This document shows, piece after piece, positions 44,136 through 52,875 of a DNA stretch of 60,562 bases. The DNA is taken from the NCBI GenBank assembly GCA_049671305.1, contig JBATUR010000060.1, forward strand, positions 1 to 60,562, read 5' to 3'. A model generated the notes under the pieces. That model made no database searches and had not been told where the DNA came from. It was given only the letters and a program-made list of their open reading frames with translations. This DNA is from CADCTM01 sp049671305 (lineage in GTDB: Bacteria; Cyanobacteriota; Cyanobacteriia; Cyanobacteriales; Coleofasciculaceae). The stretch's first letter is position 1, and every line of letters begins with the position of its first letter. Both the position numbers and the translations under genes were made by a program.

Positions 44136-45161
44136 ATGATGAACAATCTACGGCGACGACTGAGTAATTCGTTTGTCATTCGCTTCTTGCTATTATTTGC
44201 CTTCGGTTGGGCGGTTCTACAGGTTTTGAATTATTTTAGAACAGTAATTGCAATTTTCACATTCGCCGCAACTTTAGCCGCTTTATTAAATTATCCGGTT
44301 CATTGGTTGCAGCGTTTTTTACCACGCACAGTTGCAGTCATTTTAGTTTTTTTTGTTAGCTTGTTAATTATCGTCGCCTTGGTAGCCATTCTCGGTTTAG
44401 CAATACTGTCTCAAGGGCAACAACTAATTAATAGATTTCTGGAAATTAGTATTTCTGTCACCACTTTATTAGAACAACTACAAGCTTTTCTGCAAACTCG
44501 CGATCTTGAAGTAAACTTAAATGCTATTGCCGTACTAATCAGAAATTTTACTTCATCATCTATTAATTACCTTATTGGTTTATTAGGAACTTTCTTTACC
44601 AATTTAATAAATTTTATTTTTATTGCAGTAGTTACTCTTTTTATGTTGCTGAATGGGAAAAATGTTTGGCGATTTATTTTAAAAGTTGTGCCTGAGAGAT
44701 CGCGTCAAAAATTTGCCGATACAATTGAAGCAAAGCTTTTAGGCTTTTTTCGAGGGCAATTAATTTTAATGCTATTTTTAACAACTTTTAGTTTTTTAAC
44801 TTTTATATTACTAGAAGTTCCTTTTCCTTTAATTTTGTCCATAACAATTGGAGTTCTTGATGCAGTTCCAGGAATTGGTGCAACTTTAGGAATTGGTACT
44901 GTTTTCTTAATTTTATTAACTCAAAATATTTGGCTGGCTTTCAAAGTTTTAGGCATCTCAATTATACTTCAGCAAGTACAAGACAATTTAATCTCACCGC
45001 GAGTCATGCAAAATGCAGTTAATATTAATCCTGTAGTTACATTTTTTGCTTTGTTAGTTGGTGCACAAATTGCCGGGTTGCTTGGCATTTTTCTGGCTGT
45101 GCCAATTGCTGGTTCGATTGTGAGTTTATTAGAAATTGATGAATTGAAAGGAGGGGTTTAA
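44136..45161 (+). CDS. AI-2E / PerM family transporter
   Basis: A 341-residue integral membrane protein with about eight hydrophobic helices, matching the AI-2E (UPF0118) family. Conserved features are the long helical stretch before FFRGQLILML and PGIGATLGIG near residue 245, then QDNLISPRVMQNAVNINPVVTFFALLVGAQIAGLLG. Relatives export quorum signals or act as Na+(Li+)/H+ antiporters, so the substrate is open. AGGA overlaps the first ATG (44136), so the second (44139) may be used. Confidence 0.9.
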   Translation: MMNNLRRRLSNSFVIRFLLLFAFGWAVLQVLNYFRTVIAIFTFAATLAALLNYPVHWLQRFLPRTVAVILVFFVSLLIIVALVAILGLAILSQGQQLINRFLEISISVTTLLEQLQAFLQTRDLEVNLNAIAVLIRNFTSSSINYLIGLLGTFFTNLINFIFIAVVTLFMLLNGKNVWRFILKVVPERSRQKFADTIEAKLLGFFRGQLILMLFLTTFSFLTFILLEVPFPLILSITIGVLDAVPGIGATLGIGTVFLILLTQNIWLAFKVLGISIILQQVQDNLISPRVMQNAVNINPVVTFFALLVGAQIAGLLGIFLAVPIAGSIVSLLEIDELKGGV

Positions 45162-45225
45162 AAAGTAGTATTAACTTAAATTTTCAGTACGAAGCTATTA
45201 ACAATATTTGCTAATTATCATCAAG

Positions 45226-45378
45226 CTTGAGTCAAAATCGAATCAGTGTAATCTGGTGGTTTTGGGTACGAGTCGGGAGGAGTTGTTGCAGCAGTTGGTG
45301 CATGGGAATATTCCAGAAATGAGTCCACAGGGTATTCTTCATCGTACTGTGGTTTTAGTGCAAAGTGCACCGGAATAA
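45226..45378 (+). pseudogene. Duplicated 3' end of the ClC-USP gene
   Basis: In frame, the stretch reads NLVVLGTSREELLQQLVHGN, continuing to VLVQSAPE and stop TAA at 45376-45378. It aligns with the last ~50 codons of the ClC gene (VVVLGASREGLLQQVVHGN, ending VLVRSAPE) at moderate nucleotide identity, with no start codon or upstream portion. It is not expressed as a protein by itself. It lies 64 bases after the AI-2E transporter stop. Confidence 0.85.
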
Positions 45379-45396
45379 GCAATCATTATCACATTA

Positions 45397-46284
45397 CTAT
45401 ATAATTAATGATAGCCAATTTGCCAAATCATCTTCATTGGAAAAGTCTAATAATGCCTCAGCCAAATTATTTAATTGAGCAACCGATAACTGATTGACTT
45501 GCTCCTGTAATTGCTGATTTACTGCACCCAATCGGCGTAATAGCATACGGTTAATTAATTCTAAAGTTGTGTCTTGTCGAACTTCTTTAACAACTTCCTC
45601 GCGAACTTCTTTAACAACTTCTTCGCGAACTTCCTCGCGAACTTCTTGATAGTATCTAGTATGTTTTAGCTCATTGAGTCCAAACATTATGACTAACTCC
45701 TGGCGGCTTATCTTTGGCAGTTTATACAAGACAATTGTCTCTATCAAATCTAACACTTGTCGTTGAATAGCTTCATCAGCAAGCTCTTGTCTTGCCTTGT
45801 CTACCAACTGTCGGACTACATTTGGTGTGCGCTTTTTGGTTTCTACGACTAACTTAATAATACCAATTCCTAAAGATTGTTCCACCACATCTCCTAATTC
45901 GTCCAAGTACAAACGAGTTACATGAGAACTAGCTAACAAAACCTGATATGGCACTACTTCAGTAGGTTCTAGGCTACGTTTAGCAAATACTACCACACCT
46001 TGCCAAGCTGTTGTTGGTGCATACAGACGTAGATAAAGGAAAATCTCGCTAAAGAAACGGGCGTAAAACTCTGGATCTTTTTGGAATTGAACTTCTAGAA
46101 AGTATATAGGTAGTTGTTGACTAGCAATTGGGAGAAATACTCCATCAATTCTAAAAGCAGTTTGTTTTAATTCAACGCTAGCAAATTCATAGGCGTTAGC
46201 TTCGGCAGCTTGGTGATTAATCAGTTCAAAAAAGATGCCGGGGAAAGTTTGAAATAGGCGATAAAAAATTGAATCTGTTTTCAT
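45397..46284 (-). CDS. Rpn family recombination-promoting nuclease / putative transposase (DUF2887)
   Basis: The 295-residue protein opens MKTDSIFYRLFQTFPGIFFEL, typical of the DUF2887 branch of Rpn proteins. A PD-(D/E)XK nuclease core is visible: RIDGVF (Asp ~48) and YFLEVQFQ (Glu-x-Gln ~62-64). Residues ~215-240 hold a charged repeat, REEV/KEV repeated about five times, forming a helix. Rpn proteins cleave DNA and stimulate RecA-independent recombination in E. coli. They are multiplied in cyanobacteria. Confidence 0.85.
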   Translation of the reverse strand: MKTDSIFYRLFQTFPGIFFELINHQAAEANAYEFASVELKQTAFRIDGVFLPIASQQLPIYFLEVQFQKDPEFYARFFSEIFLYLRLYAPTTAWQGVVVFAKRSLEPTEVVPYQVLLASSHVTRLYLDELGDVVEQSLGIGIIKLVVETKKRTPNVVRQLVDKARQELADEAIQRQVLDLIETIVLYKLPKISRQELVIMFGLNELKHTRYYQEVREEVREEVVKEVREEVVKEVRQDTTLELINRMLLRRLGAVNQQLQEQVNQLSVAQLNNLAEALLDFSNEDDLANWLSLII

Positions 46285-46458
46285 GATGGCAAAAACTGAG
46301 CAATCAATGTTAGTTTAAGCCATTCTGGATTTTCTGAAAAATACCACAACTAGAAGTTGCGGTTATAATCTCCGAGTCAGCCTATGACTAGATATAATAA
46401 ATTATTTTAGCCCACAGAAGCAGGCTAAATTTATGTAGATTAAACGGCAAGAGAATAA

Positions 46459-48051
46459 CTAAACACTCACCGGATCTTTGACATCTTCTAATTTTTGTAG
46501 TTTCGCTTCTTCTGCTAAAAATGCTTGTAATTGTTCTTCAATTTGCTGCTTAACAATCACCCGATATTCAACAAAATGTTCAATTTGAGCACAAACTGAT
46601 AAATAACTACTAATACCACCGGGGTTATGGCGATACATACTCAACAAATTGCGCCAAAACTGCCAACGAGTCTCACGCAGCACACCTTGTCGCCAAGCAA
46701 TTGTGAGAAAGGCTTTAACTACCATCCAATTTATTGGCTTCTTTGCTCGTTTTCCCTTATCAGGATAAGTCGCTTCTCCTAATAAACGATAATGGCGATA
46801 AGTGCGGTCTAAGAAACATTTTGGATCATATAATGTCCAAAAAGCCTCAATAAATTCATGAGCAATTTCTTCTAAAGGACGAGTTGGTACAAAGTTCATC
46901 AATGTAGTCTGATTGATGTTAGCTGATTCCACTCGCAGACGCCCTTCTTTTTTTAAGCGATGTGACAAAGCTGTATCAGGTAACGCTTGCAACATACTAA
47001 ATAAAGCAGTAGGAATTGCTGTTTTCTCGACAAACTTGACAATGCGATCGCCTGCGCCCGTTTTTTCGCCATCAAAACCAATAATAAACCCTGCCATTAC
47101 CCGTAATCCAGAACGAGTAATTGCATTCACCGCATCACTCAAAGAATCTCGCGTATTTTGATACTTTTGGGTTAAAGTTAAACTCTCTTCATCCGGCGTT
47201 TCAATTCCTAAAAACACCGCCCCAAAATTACACTGCACCATCATATCCATCAATTCTTGATCATTTGCCAAGTCTACCGAAGCTTCAGTTGCAAATGAGA
47301 AAGGATATTGATATTTAACCATCCAAGGTTTTAACTCTTTCAAAAATAACTTGACATTGCGTTTATTGCCAATGAAGTTATCATCCACCATGAAAATACT
47401 ACGCCGCCAACCCAACTCATAAAGACGTTCTAATTCTGCTAAAATTTGAGCTGGGGTTTTTGTGCGAGGTTTGCGTCCATAAAGCACAATAATATCGCAG
47501 AATTCGCATTGAAACGGGCAGCCCCGCGAAAACTGCACCGACATTTCAGAATAAGCCTCAAATTCCAATAAATCAAAGCGAGGAATTGGTGTAGAAGTAA
47601 CATCCGGTTTCACGCCATCTGAGCGAAATGTACCACTTTTTTCACCTTTTTTAATCGCTTCTATAAATAGTGGTAAAGTAATTTCTCCTTCATCTAAAAT
47701 CAAATAATCAGCGCCAACATTTTGCACTTCTTGTGGTAAGGCAGTTGGATAAGGACCACCGACTGCAACCGCTTTGCCGCGTCGTTTTGCTTCTTGAATT
47801 TGAGCCAACAAATCTTCTTTTTGGACAATCATTGCTGAAAGAATTACTAAATCTGCCCACTCCCATTCGGCTTCTGTTACTTGACGAATATTGCGATCAA
47901 CTAACTTGAATTCCCACTCTTGAGGCAAAATTGCGGCAACAGTTACTAAACCCAAAGGTGGTAACATTGCCTTACGCCCTAACAAAGCCAAAGTTTTTTC
48001 AAAAGACCAAAAACTTTTAGGAAATAGGGGATAGAGAAGTAATACTTTCAT
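46459..48051 (-). CDS. B12-binding domain radical SAM protein (DUF4070 type)
   Basis: This 530-residue protein has an N-terminal cobalamin-binding domain (~1-150, LVTVAAILPQEW and VGGPYPTALPQEV). The radical SAM core follows with the cluster motif CPFQCEFC (~176-183). The C-terminal region (WTLYDPKCFLDRTYRHYRL) is the DUF4070 type. Members methylate or rearrange unactivated carbons. Hopanoid 2-methylase HpnP belongs to this group and looks similar in organisation, but several paralogues exist in cyanobacteria and no hopanoid gene is near, so I leave the symbol blank. Confidence 0.88.
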   Translation of the reverse strand: MKVLLLYPLFPKSFWSFEKTLALLGRKAMLPPLGLVTVAAILPQEWEFKLVDRNIRQVTEAEWEWADLVILSAMIVQKEDLLAQIQEAKRRGKAVAVGGPYPTALPQEVQNVGADYLILDEGEITLPLFIEAIKKGEKSGTFRSDGVKPDVTSTPIPRFDLLEFEAYSEMSVQFSRGCPFQCEFCDIIVLYGRKPRTKTPAQILAELERLYELGWRRSIFMVDDNFIGNKRNVKLFLKELKPWMVKYQYPFSFATEASVDLANDQELMDMMVQCNFGAVFLGIETPDEESLTLTQKYQNTRDSLSDAVNAITRSGLRVMAGFIIGFDGEKTGAGDRIVKFVEKTAIPTALFSMLQALPDTALSHRLKKEGRLRVESANINQTTLMNFVPTRPLEEIAHEFIEAFWTLYDPKCFLDRTYRHYRLLGEATYPDKGKRAKKPINWMVVKAFLTIAWRQGVLRETRWQFWRNLLSMYRHNPGGISSYLSVCAQIEHFVEYRVIVKQQIEEQLQAFLAEEAKLQKLEDVKDPVSV

Positions 48052-48467
48052 AGATTTTAAAACCTCGTCACACTTAATTGGTCTTTTTTGATTTAAGTCG
48101 CAATGCTTAACGCGGCAAAGCTTTTTTCTTAATCATGTTTGGTTTAAAATAGCGATAAGTCTGCACCCGGAAAACCGTTTGCACTCTTCACATTGCTAAT
48201 TAACCAGAAATCAGATTGCCATTAACTTACTCAGGCTAGTTGCACTAACACCATCACCTGAGAATTTATATTTCTCTTTTGTTGCAAATTTTTAGTCCAG
48301 TTTGAAATAGGTCGTCCAAAGATGCAGACAGATAATAGTGCTTGAAAGTTCCACAAGTCTCAGCACTAATACTGGGGATGATTTAAGCTTCTGTTTGTCC
48401 TACACCCAGATAATCAAGGTAATCAAATAATGTGTGGGAATTTAAAACCTGTAAATTTTTGATCATT
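48052..48467. other. Intergenic, 416 bases, no gene seen
   Basis: This is where an exbD partner of the following exbB gene would be expected, but neither strand shows a frame resembling ExbD. No hairpin or RNA gene was recognised. Confidence 0.5.
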
Positions 48468-49121
48468 CTATTTGGGCAATCCCAAAAAGGGAATTCTTCC
48501 ATGAGCGTAGTAACGTCGATAGAGCAGTTCCAGCTTACCACCATACTCTTGAATCAACGCTAATTGCCGCCGATACAACCCGCGAAAGGTGTTGGCAAAC
48601 AGTAAAGTCAAAATCGCTACGCACAACCCCGTTACCGTCGAGATTAATGCCTCGCTGATGCCTCCTGTCACCCCAGTTGTATTAGTACCCCCAGCATCAC
48701 CTAATTTCAGTGCCGAAAAGGAATTCATCAACCCTAGAATTGTTCCCATAAGCCCTAACAATGGCGAAGTACCAATGATAGTTTCAAAGATGGTGCTGAA
48801 ACGATTCAAGATGGGTAATTCGGCTTGTGCAGCGCTTTCTAGGGCTAATTTAAACTCCTCTGGAGTTGCTTGTTCAAGTTCTAATGCCGCTAAAAACACC
48901 CGTGCCATCGGTAAGTCAATATTTTGCTCTAGCTTCAGGATCGCCGCCAAGGCGTCGTAGGGGTAAAGCTTGAGAACCTCGCGCATAAGCCGCTGCTGGC
49001 GTTTGGTGACTCTTTGCCAAAAAGCAATCCGCTCTAAAATTAAAGCGATCGCTAATAGAGAAAACGCTAGCAGGGGAATCATCACCACCCCACCCGCCGC
49101 AAAAAATGCACTGATTGACAT
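48468..49121 (-). CDS. exbB: MotA/TolQ/ExbB proton channel family protein
   Basis: A 217-residue ExbB/TolQ-like protein. Three membrane helices are visible at ~10-30, ~110-135 and ~150-180. The conserved ETIIGTSPLLGLMGTILGLM and GGISEALISTVTGL blocks line the proton path. ExbB with ExbD harvests proton motive force for TonB. No ExbD or TonB follows, so the partner must be elsewhere. It starts 15 bases after the stop of the DUF2993 gene and is probably cotranscribed with it. Confidence 0.9.
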   Translation of the reverse strand: MSISAFFAAGGVVMIPLLAFSLLAIALILERIAFWQRVTKRQQRLMREVLKLYPYDALAAILKLEQNIDLPMARVFLAALELEQATPEEFKLALESAAQAELPILNRFSTIFETIIGTSPLLGLMGTILGLMNSFSALKLGDAGGTNTTGVTGGISEALISTVTGLCVAILTLLFANTFRGLYRRQLALIQEYGGKLELLYRRYYAHGRIPFLGLPK

Positions 49122-49136
49122 TATCGACTTTCAAGC

Positions 49137-49991
49137 TCAGGAATTATTCGGGATATGGTCAATCTCGGCGTAGCCACTAAATACTAACTTTTTCCCCTGA
49201 GTTTCCAGGCGATTAATTCGCAATGTAACGCCATCCAGATTGAAACGATCCAGATCCACCATATTATTCAAAATCTCCGCCATTGCCATTGTCAAGGTGC
49301 GTGAAATGTCTCGCAATGATTCAGGCACATTTTCTCCTTCAAATTGCGGGTTTTCAAAAGAAATCCGGCGTCTGCGTGCAACTGCCAAAGTGCAACTCAA
49401 ACTAATCGGAATTAAACCCTGATCAGGCAAGTCAGCTTTGGCAGACAGACGTATTGAATTATTCGCTTGCAACTGTACCTCCACATCGGTAAAGGAAATC
49501 GCTTGCCCTCCCGATAGCTCATCCAAAGCTGGAATAGCCAGATTTTCCAGGCGCTTTCTTACCAATTCTGCCTTAAAGGAGCTATTAATATCATCCTCAG
49601 TTAAGACAACTTGAGCGATCGCCTGAGTTGGCTGCTTTAAGTTAAGCTGACCTTTGAGAAGTGAACCAAAATCAATCGCCACAGCATCGGTTTCAAAGGA
49701 CATCTCCTCCGTCCGAAATTCCCGACGAATCACCAAACCTCGACCACTCATCTTAAAACTGTCGATACTACCCTGCAACAGCTTGCTAGAGGGAAAGCAA
49801 CGTACAGAAACATCTACAAACTCGCTCTGAGTAAATAGGTGGCGAATCGTCTTACTAGCGACTGTATTGAGCATTTGCTCTCCCCAGTCAGTGCCAGAAT
49901 TATTTTTTGTCCCGGTGAAGCCACCCAGCATATTTTTCTGCATCCACGAGAGTTCTTTATCACTTGTAACAAAATGTGAAGTTCTCAGCAA
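49137..49991 (-). CDS. DUF2993 (LmeA-like) family protein
   Basis: This 284-residue protein belongs to the DUF2993 family of lipid-binding-like proteins, common in cyanobacteria and actinobacteria. Typical are VDVSVRCFPSSKLLQGSIDSF, NLKQPTQAIAQVVLTEDDIN, and the C-terminal NMVDLDRFNLDGVTLRINRLE. The start is a TTG at 49991 with a strong GGGAGGAAAG site ~6-16 bases upstream; ATG codons 16 and 20 residues later have no such site. There is no classical signal peptide. Relatives bind lipids or act in cell-envelope maintenance; a role here is inference. Confidence 0.8.
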   Translation of the reverse strand: MLRTSHFVTSDKELSWMQKNMLGGFTGTKNNSGTDWGEQMLNTVASKTIRHLFTQSEFVDVSVRCFPSSKLLQGSIDSFKMSGRGLVIRREFRTEEMSFETDAVAIDFGSLLKGQLNLKQPTQAIAQVVLTEDDINSSFKAELVRKRLENLAIPALDELSGGQAISFTDVEVQLQANNSIRLSAKADLPDQGLIPISLSCTLAVARRRRISFENPQFEGENVPESLRDISRTLTMAMAEILNNMVDLDRFNLDGVTLRINRLETQGKKLVFSGYAEIDHIPNNS

Positions 49992-50215
49992 TTTCTTTCC
50001 TCCCTCTTGGAGTATTTGAGTTCGGGCAGCAAAACTAACTCAGGGCAGCTATCCTTAATTTTTAAAGAAGGTTTCTTAATACTTTCTTTAGTTGTAGCCG
50101 CAAAACGAGCTTTATTGAGCACAGAATTTTTTAAGACAGCCATCAGTTTTTGTAAACTGAAGAAAATGTCAGATAAGCAAGTTATATGCTAGAACGCTCT
50201 AACAAATAACTCAAT

Positions 50216-51142
50216 CTAATCGTCCCTGCCATCCTGAGCCGTGTCAGCAATCCCCAATACCCAATCTCGTAAAATAGCATTTACCTGCTCTGGTGCTTCA
50301 TCATGGGGGCAATGCCCAGCCCTCACATAATGCTCGGTTAACTGAGGATAATATTGCCGAAACTGTGCGCCACGTTCCCTAGCACGCATCCAAGGGTCAG
50401 CTTCTCCCCACAAAAGTAGCAATGGACAGGTCATTTGCTCTAGCAAGACATCAATTTTTTCACCTTGGGGTGATTTAAACACAGAAGCAAAAACGGTTGC
50501 TGCACCCGTATCACAGGAAGGGCGATAAATTTCTTCCACCAACTGGTCGGTAATGGCACTTTGATCAAGATAAACTTGGCTTAGTGTGCGACGAATCAGC
50601 CAGCGTTGCCGTACATACTGAAACAAAATAAAACTTGCCCAAGGTTGCAGCAAAATTGAGCGCGTTAAGTCACCCAAAAATTTTTGTATTCCATTCGATT
50701 GAGTCGGAACTTTGCTGTCAGTAAAAGGTCCTGCACTATTGAGCAAAACTAAGCCAGCAGCAGCATCTGGACGCTGTGCAGCGACACACAATGCCGAATA
50801 GCCACCTAAAGAGTTTCCTGCCAAAACTACAGGTTGACCAATCACATTGGTAATAAAATCATAGAGTTGATCGCGCCACAACTCGCCGCTATATTGCCAG
50901 TCAGGTTTAGCGGATCTTCCAAAACCCAATAAGTCTATTGCCCAAACTTCAAAATCATTTTGTAATTCGGCAATGTTTTTGCGCCAGTGGTCTGTGGATG
51001 CCCCAAAACCATGAATTAATAATAAGGGTGGTCTTCTGAATTGCTTTTGACCAGCTTGTACATAATATATAGATTGCCCCCGCCACTGCCAGTAAGTGCC
51101 TGGAATTGGCGCTGTAGTTTTAAGAATTGTCTGGGTCGTCAC
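50216..51142 (-). CDS. Alpha/beta hydrolase
   Basis: A 308-residue alpha/beta-fold hydrolase starting at GTG 51142. The nucleophile elbow is GNSLGG (Ser111), the acid lies in LLWGEADPW (~Asp252) and the His in AGHCPHDE (His277). The oxyanion motif is HGFGAS. It resembles chloroplast and cyanobacterial hydrolases near chlorophyll dephytylase and pheophytinase, but the substrate cannot be assigned. Confidence 0.88.
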   Translation of the reverse strand: MTTQTILKTTAPIPGTYWQWRGQSIYYVQAGQKQFRRPPLLLIHGFGASTDHWRKNIAELQNDFEVWAIDLLGFGRSAKPDWQYSGELWRDQLYDFITNVIGQPVVLAGNSLGGYSALCVAAQRPDAAAGLVLLNSAGPFTDSKVPTQSNGIQKFLGDLTRSILLQPWASFILFQYVRQRWLIRRTLSQVYLDQSAITDQLVEEIYRPSCDTGAATVFASVFKSPQGEKIDVLLEQMTCPLLLLWGEADPWMRARERGAQFRQYYPQLTEHYVRAGHCPHDEAPEQVNAILRDWVLGIADTAQDGRDD

Positions 51143-51468
51143 GGGAAATGTTAAGTAACTTTAACTCTATTTTAGCGGTGGGGAGAGTTGAAGGGAAATG
51201 ATCAGCACATAGGCATAGATGCCCATAATCATGCTTAAGGATGGTTGCATTACTTCTTCCCCCCGGTAGAACCAGGAAAGCCGCAATCTGTCTTGTCAAA
51301 TCGACAAATGTAGACTGGGTGCAGTAACCAGCCTTATTTAAATAAGCCTTTTCCTCTAGATGTAATGGCATCGATAATGTTTAGTAATATAAAGGAAAGG
51401 CTGAGATAGTTCCCTGTACCACTGGGAAACTAATTATAAACACCTGAATCACAAGAGAGTAAAATACA
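51143..51468. other. Intergenic, 326 bases, divergent promoter region of hydrolase and clpS
   Basis: A minus-strand frame spans most of it but has no homologous look, no ribosome site and overlaps the hydrolase start. A small hairpin (GTTCCC...GGGAAAC, about 51409-51430) lies in the clpS leader. The CTGAGA and ACCTGAATC stretches do not form a TPP riboswitch. Confidence 0.45.
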
Positions 51469-51750
51469 GTGTCTGTCGAAACTATTGAGAAGCGTTCAAC
51501 AACCCGAAAAATCGCGCCTCGCTACCGCGTTTTGCTCCATAATGATGATTTTAATTCTATGGAGCACGTGGTACAGTCTTTGATGAAGACAGTGGCGAGT
51601 ATCACTCAGCCTCAAGCTGTCAATATTATGATGGAAGCTCATATGTCGGGCGTGGCTTTGGTGATTACTTGTGAACAAGAGCACGCGGAGTTTTACTGTG
51701 AAACTTTGAAAAATCACGGTTTGACGAGCACAATTGAACCGGATGAATAA
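51469..51750 (+). CDS. clpS: ATP-dependent Clp protease adaptor ClpS
   Basis: The 93-residue protein starts at GTG 51469. The core YRVLLHNDDFNSMEHVV and the later AHMSGVALVITCEQEHAE match ClpS, with the N-degron-binding Asn-Asp pair intact. It delivers substrates bearing N-terminal destabilising residues to the ClpC/ClpP protease. Cyanobacteria often have two ClpS proteins; this one has the canonical features. Confidence 0.95.
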   Translation: MSVETIEKRSTTRKIAPRYRVLLHNDDFNSMEHVVQSLMKTVASITQPQAVNIMMEAHMSGVALVITCEQEHAEFYCETLKNHGLTSTIEPDE

Positions 51751-51768
51751 GCGGCTAGATTTTAGCCA

Positions 51769-51805
51769 AAATTAGCCCTTTCTCATAGTTAGGGAGGGTT
51801 AATTT
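51769..51805 (+). terminator. Terminator-like hairpin after clpS
   Basis: AAATTAGCCCT (51769-51779) pairs with AGGGTTAATTT (51795-51805), with a short T run after it. It lies 18 bases after the clpS stop. Confidence 0.55.
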
Positions 51806-51949
51806 TTGCTTGATTTTACTATAAAAAGTTGTCCTATGAATGAGCTGTGCGATCTGAAGAGCAGCAGCGCTAGGCTAGCGCCTCGCTTCGCTAACGCTAT
51901 CGCTTTTATTGTTGTATAAGGAAGAAAAGCGATCGCTATCTCCCAGAAG

Positions 51950-52369
51950 TTAATCAGTCGGTGGATGCCAATTGCTCTCTATCCATAGTATTCGCGCTCC
52001 AACTACATAATCATTGTTGAGCTTTAGAGTGATAACAGTTGCTCGACCTGTGGGTGTTGAACCGACAATATGAGTTCCTCCATTTGCCCAGACAAAATGC
52101 TTTGTCCAAGATTGTGTGCGAGGATTGAAGAGAAGTACTAAAGAACTTGTTGCCGGATCAGTGCTATGAGTTTTTGCTCCTTTGAACTCATTACAGCGAT
52201 AGCAGGCTGCTGCTAAGTTTTCCGGTTCATCACTGCCACCTGCAACTTGAGGCAGAATATGATCCATGACTAAAGGCATTCCTGTTAGCTTAGACGATGT
52301 TTTGCAGTATTCACAACGATAATTAGCGGCGGCGCAAATTTGTTGACGATGCTTGTTCAAAATCGCCAC
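51950..52369 (-). CDS. HNH endonuclease
   Basis: A 139-residue HNH nuclease starting at GTG 52369. Zinc ligands are Cys19, Cys22, Cys56 and Cys59 (CEYC...CYRC); the catalytic block is Asp36-His37 (MDHILP), Asn51 and Asn60. The C-terminal ~60 residues (NPRTQSWTKHFVWANGGTHI) are a domain seen in cyanobacterial HNH proteins. It follows the partner gene at a 3-base gap, so the two are likely cotranslated. Confidence 0.92.
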   Translation of the reverse strand: MAILNKHRQQICAAANYRCEYCKTSSKLTGMPLVMDHILPQVAGGSDEPENLAAACYRCNEFKGAKTHSTDPATSSLVLLFNPRTQSWTKHFVWANGGTHIVGSTPTGRATVITLKLNNDYVVGARILWIESNWHPPTD

Positions 52370-52372
52370 TTT

Positions 52373-52795
52373 CTATACAGACAAATCCTTGAAAGGCGGT
52401 ACTCGGTGTCCTCGCCAGCGCAAGACTGCCCAAGCATAAGCTTTACATACCATTAAGCGATCAACAGTTGAGCGCAATCTACTCAATTCTTTAAGTTCTT
52501 CTTGGCTAATCTCGTCCTTTTGATTCTTCTCTAACAAAGCAGTATGCTGGACTTGCTGTAATGGTTCTATTTGAGCTTGGACAATTTCTAAAAGTTCGTC
52601 AGTGCTTAAACTTTGTATTCTTAAAAGTTCTGTCTGCATTTCTGGTGGTGCATTGTCAACGGAGGGAGGCAAGTTGCTTGTAATACTTTGAGCAGCAAGG
52701 ACTTCAAGTGGTTGAGATGTTGCCTCAGCGATGCGAACAAGTTGCTGAAAAACAGGCTCAGGCAATTCAACAGTAACTCTTTGCATAGCCATCAT
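52373..52795 (-). CDS. Small partner protein of the HNH nuclease (ribbon-helix-helix-like N-terminus)
   Basis: This 140-residue protein opens with MQRVTVELPEPVFQQLVRIAEATSQPLEVLA, which fits a ribbon-helix-helix strand-helix unit. A long helical middle (~50-115) and a conserved end (VCKAYAWAVLRWRGHRVP) follow. Only 3 bases separate its stop (52373-52375) from the HNH start. The tight pairing recalls antitoxin-toxin or regulator-nuclease pairs. The ATG two codons in (MQRV) is an alternative start. Confidence 0.65.
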   Translation of the reverse strand: MMAMQRVTVELPEPVFQQLVRIAEATSQPLEVLAAQSITSNLPPSVDNAPPEMQTELLRIQSLSTDELLEIVQAQIEPLQQVQHTALLEKNQKDEISQEELKELSRLRSTVDRLMVCKAYAWAVLRWRGHRVPPFKDLSV

Positions 52796-52875
52796 TACTC
52801 AGATTTGTCTAGGTCTACTTTGATCCTAGCAATCATTGCTCTAATCGGCATGATCTGTGAGATTCCTTGGCTTGG

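Noticed and set aside
51120..51371. 83-residue minus-strand frame upstream of the hydrolase
   Set aside because: It overlaps the hydrolase start, lacks a ribosome site and shows no recognisable pattern.
51390..51455. Possible TPP riboswitch before clpS (CTGAGA and ACCTGAATC)
   Set aside because: The flanking GGGGUGCC and GGAUAAUGCCAGCG parts are missing, and clpS is not a thiamine gene.
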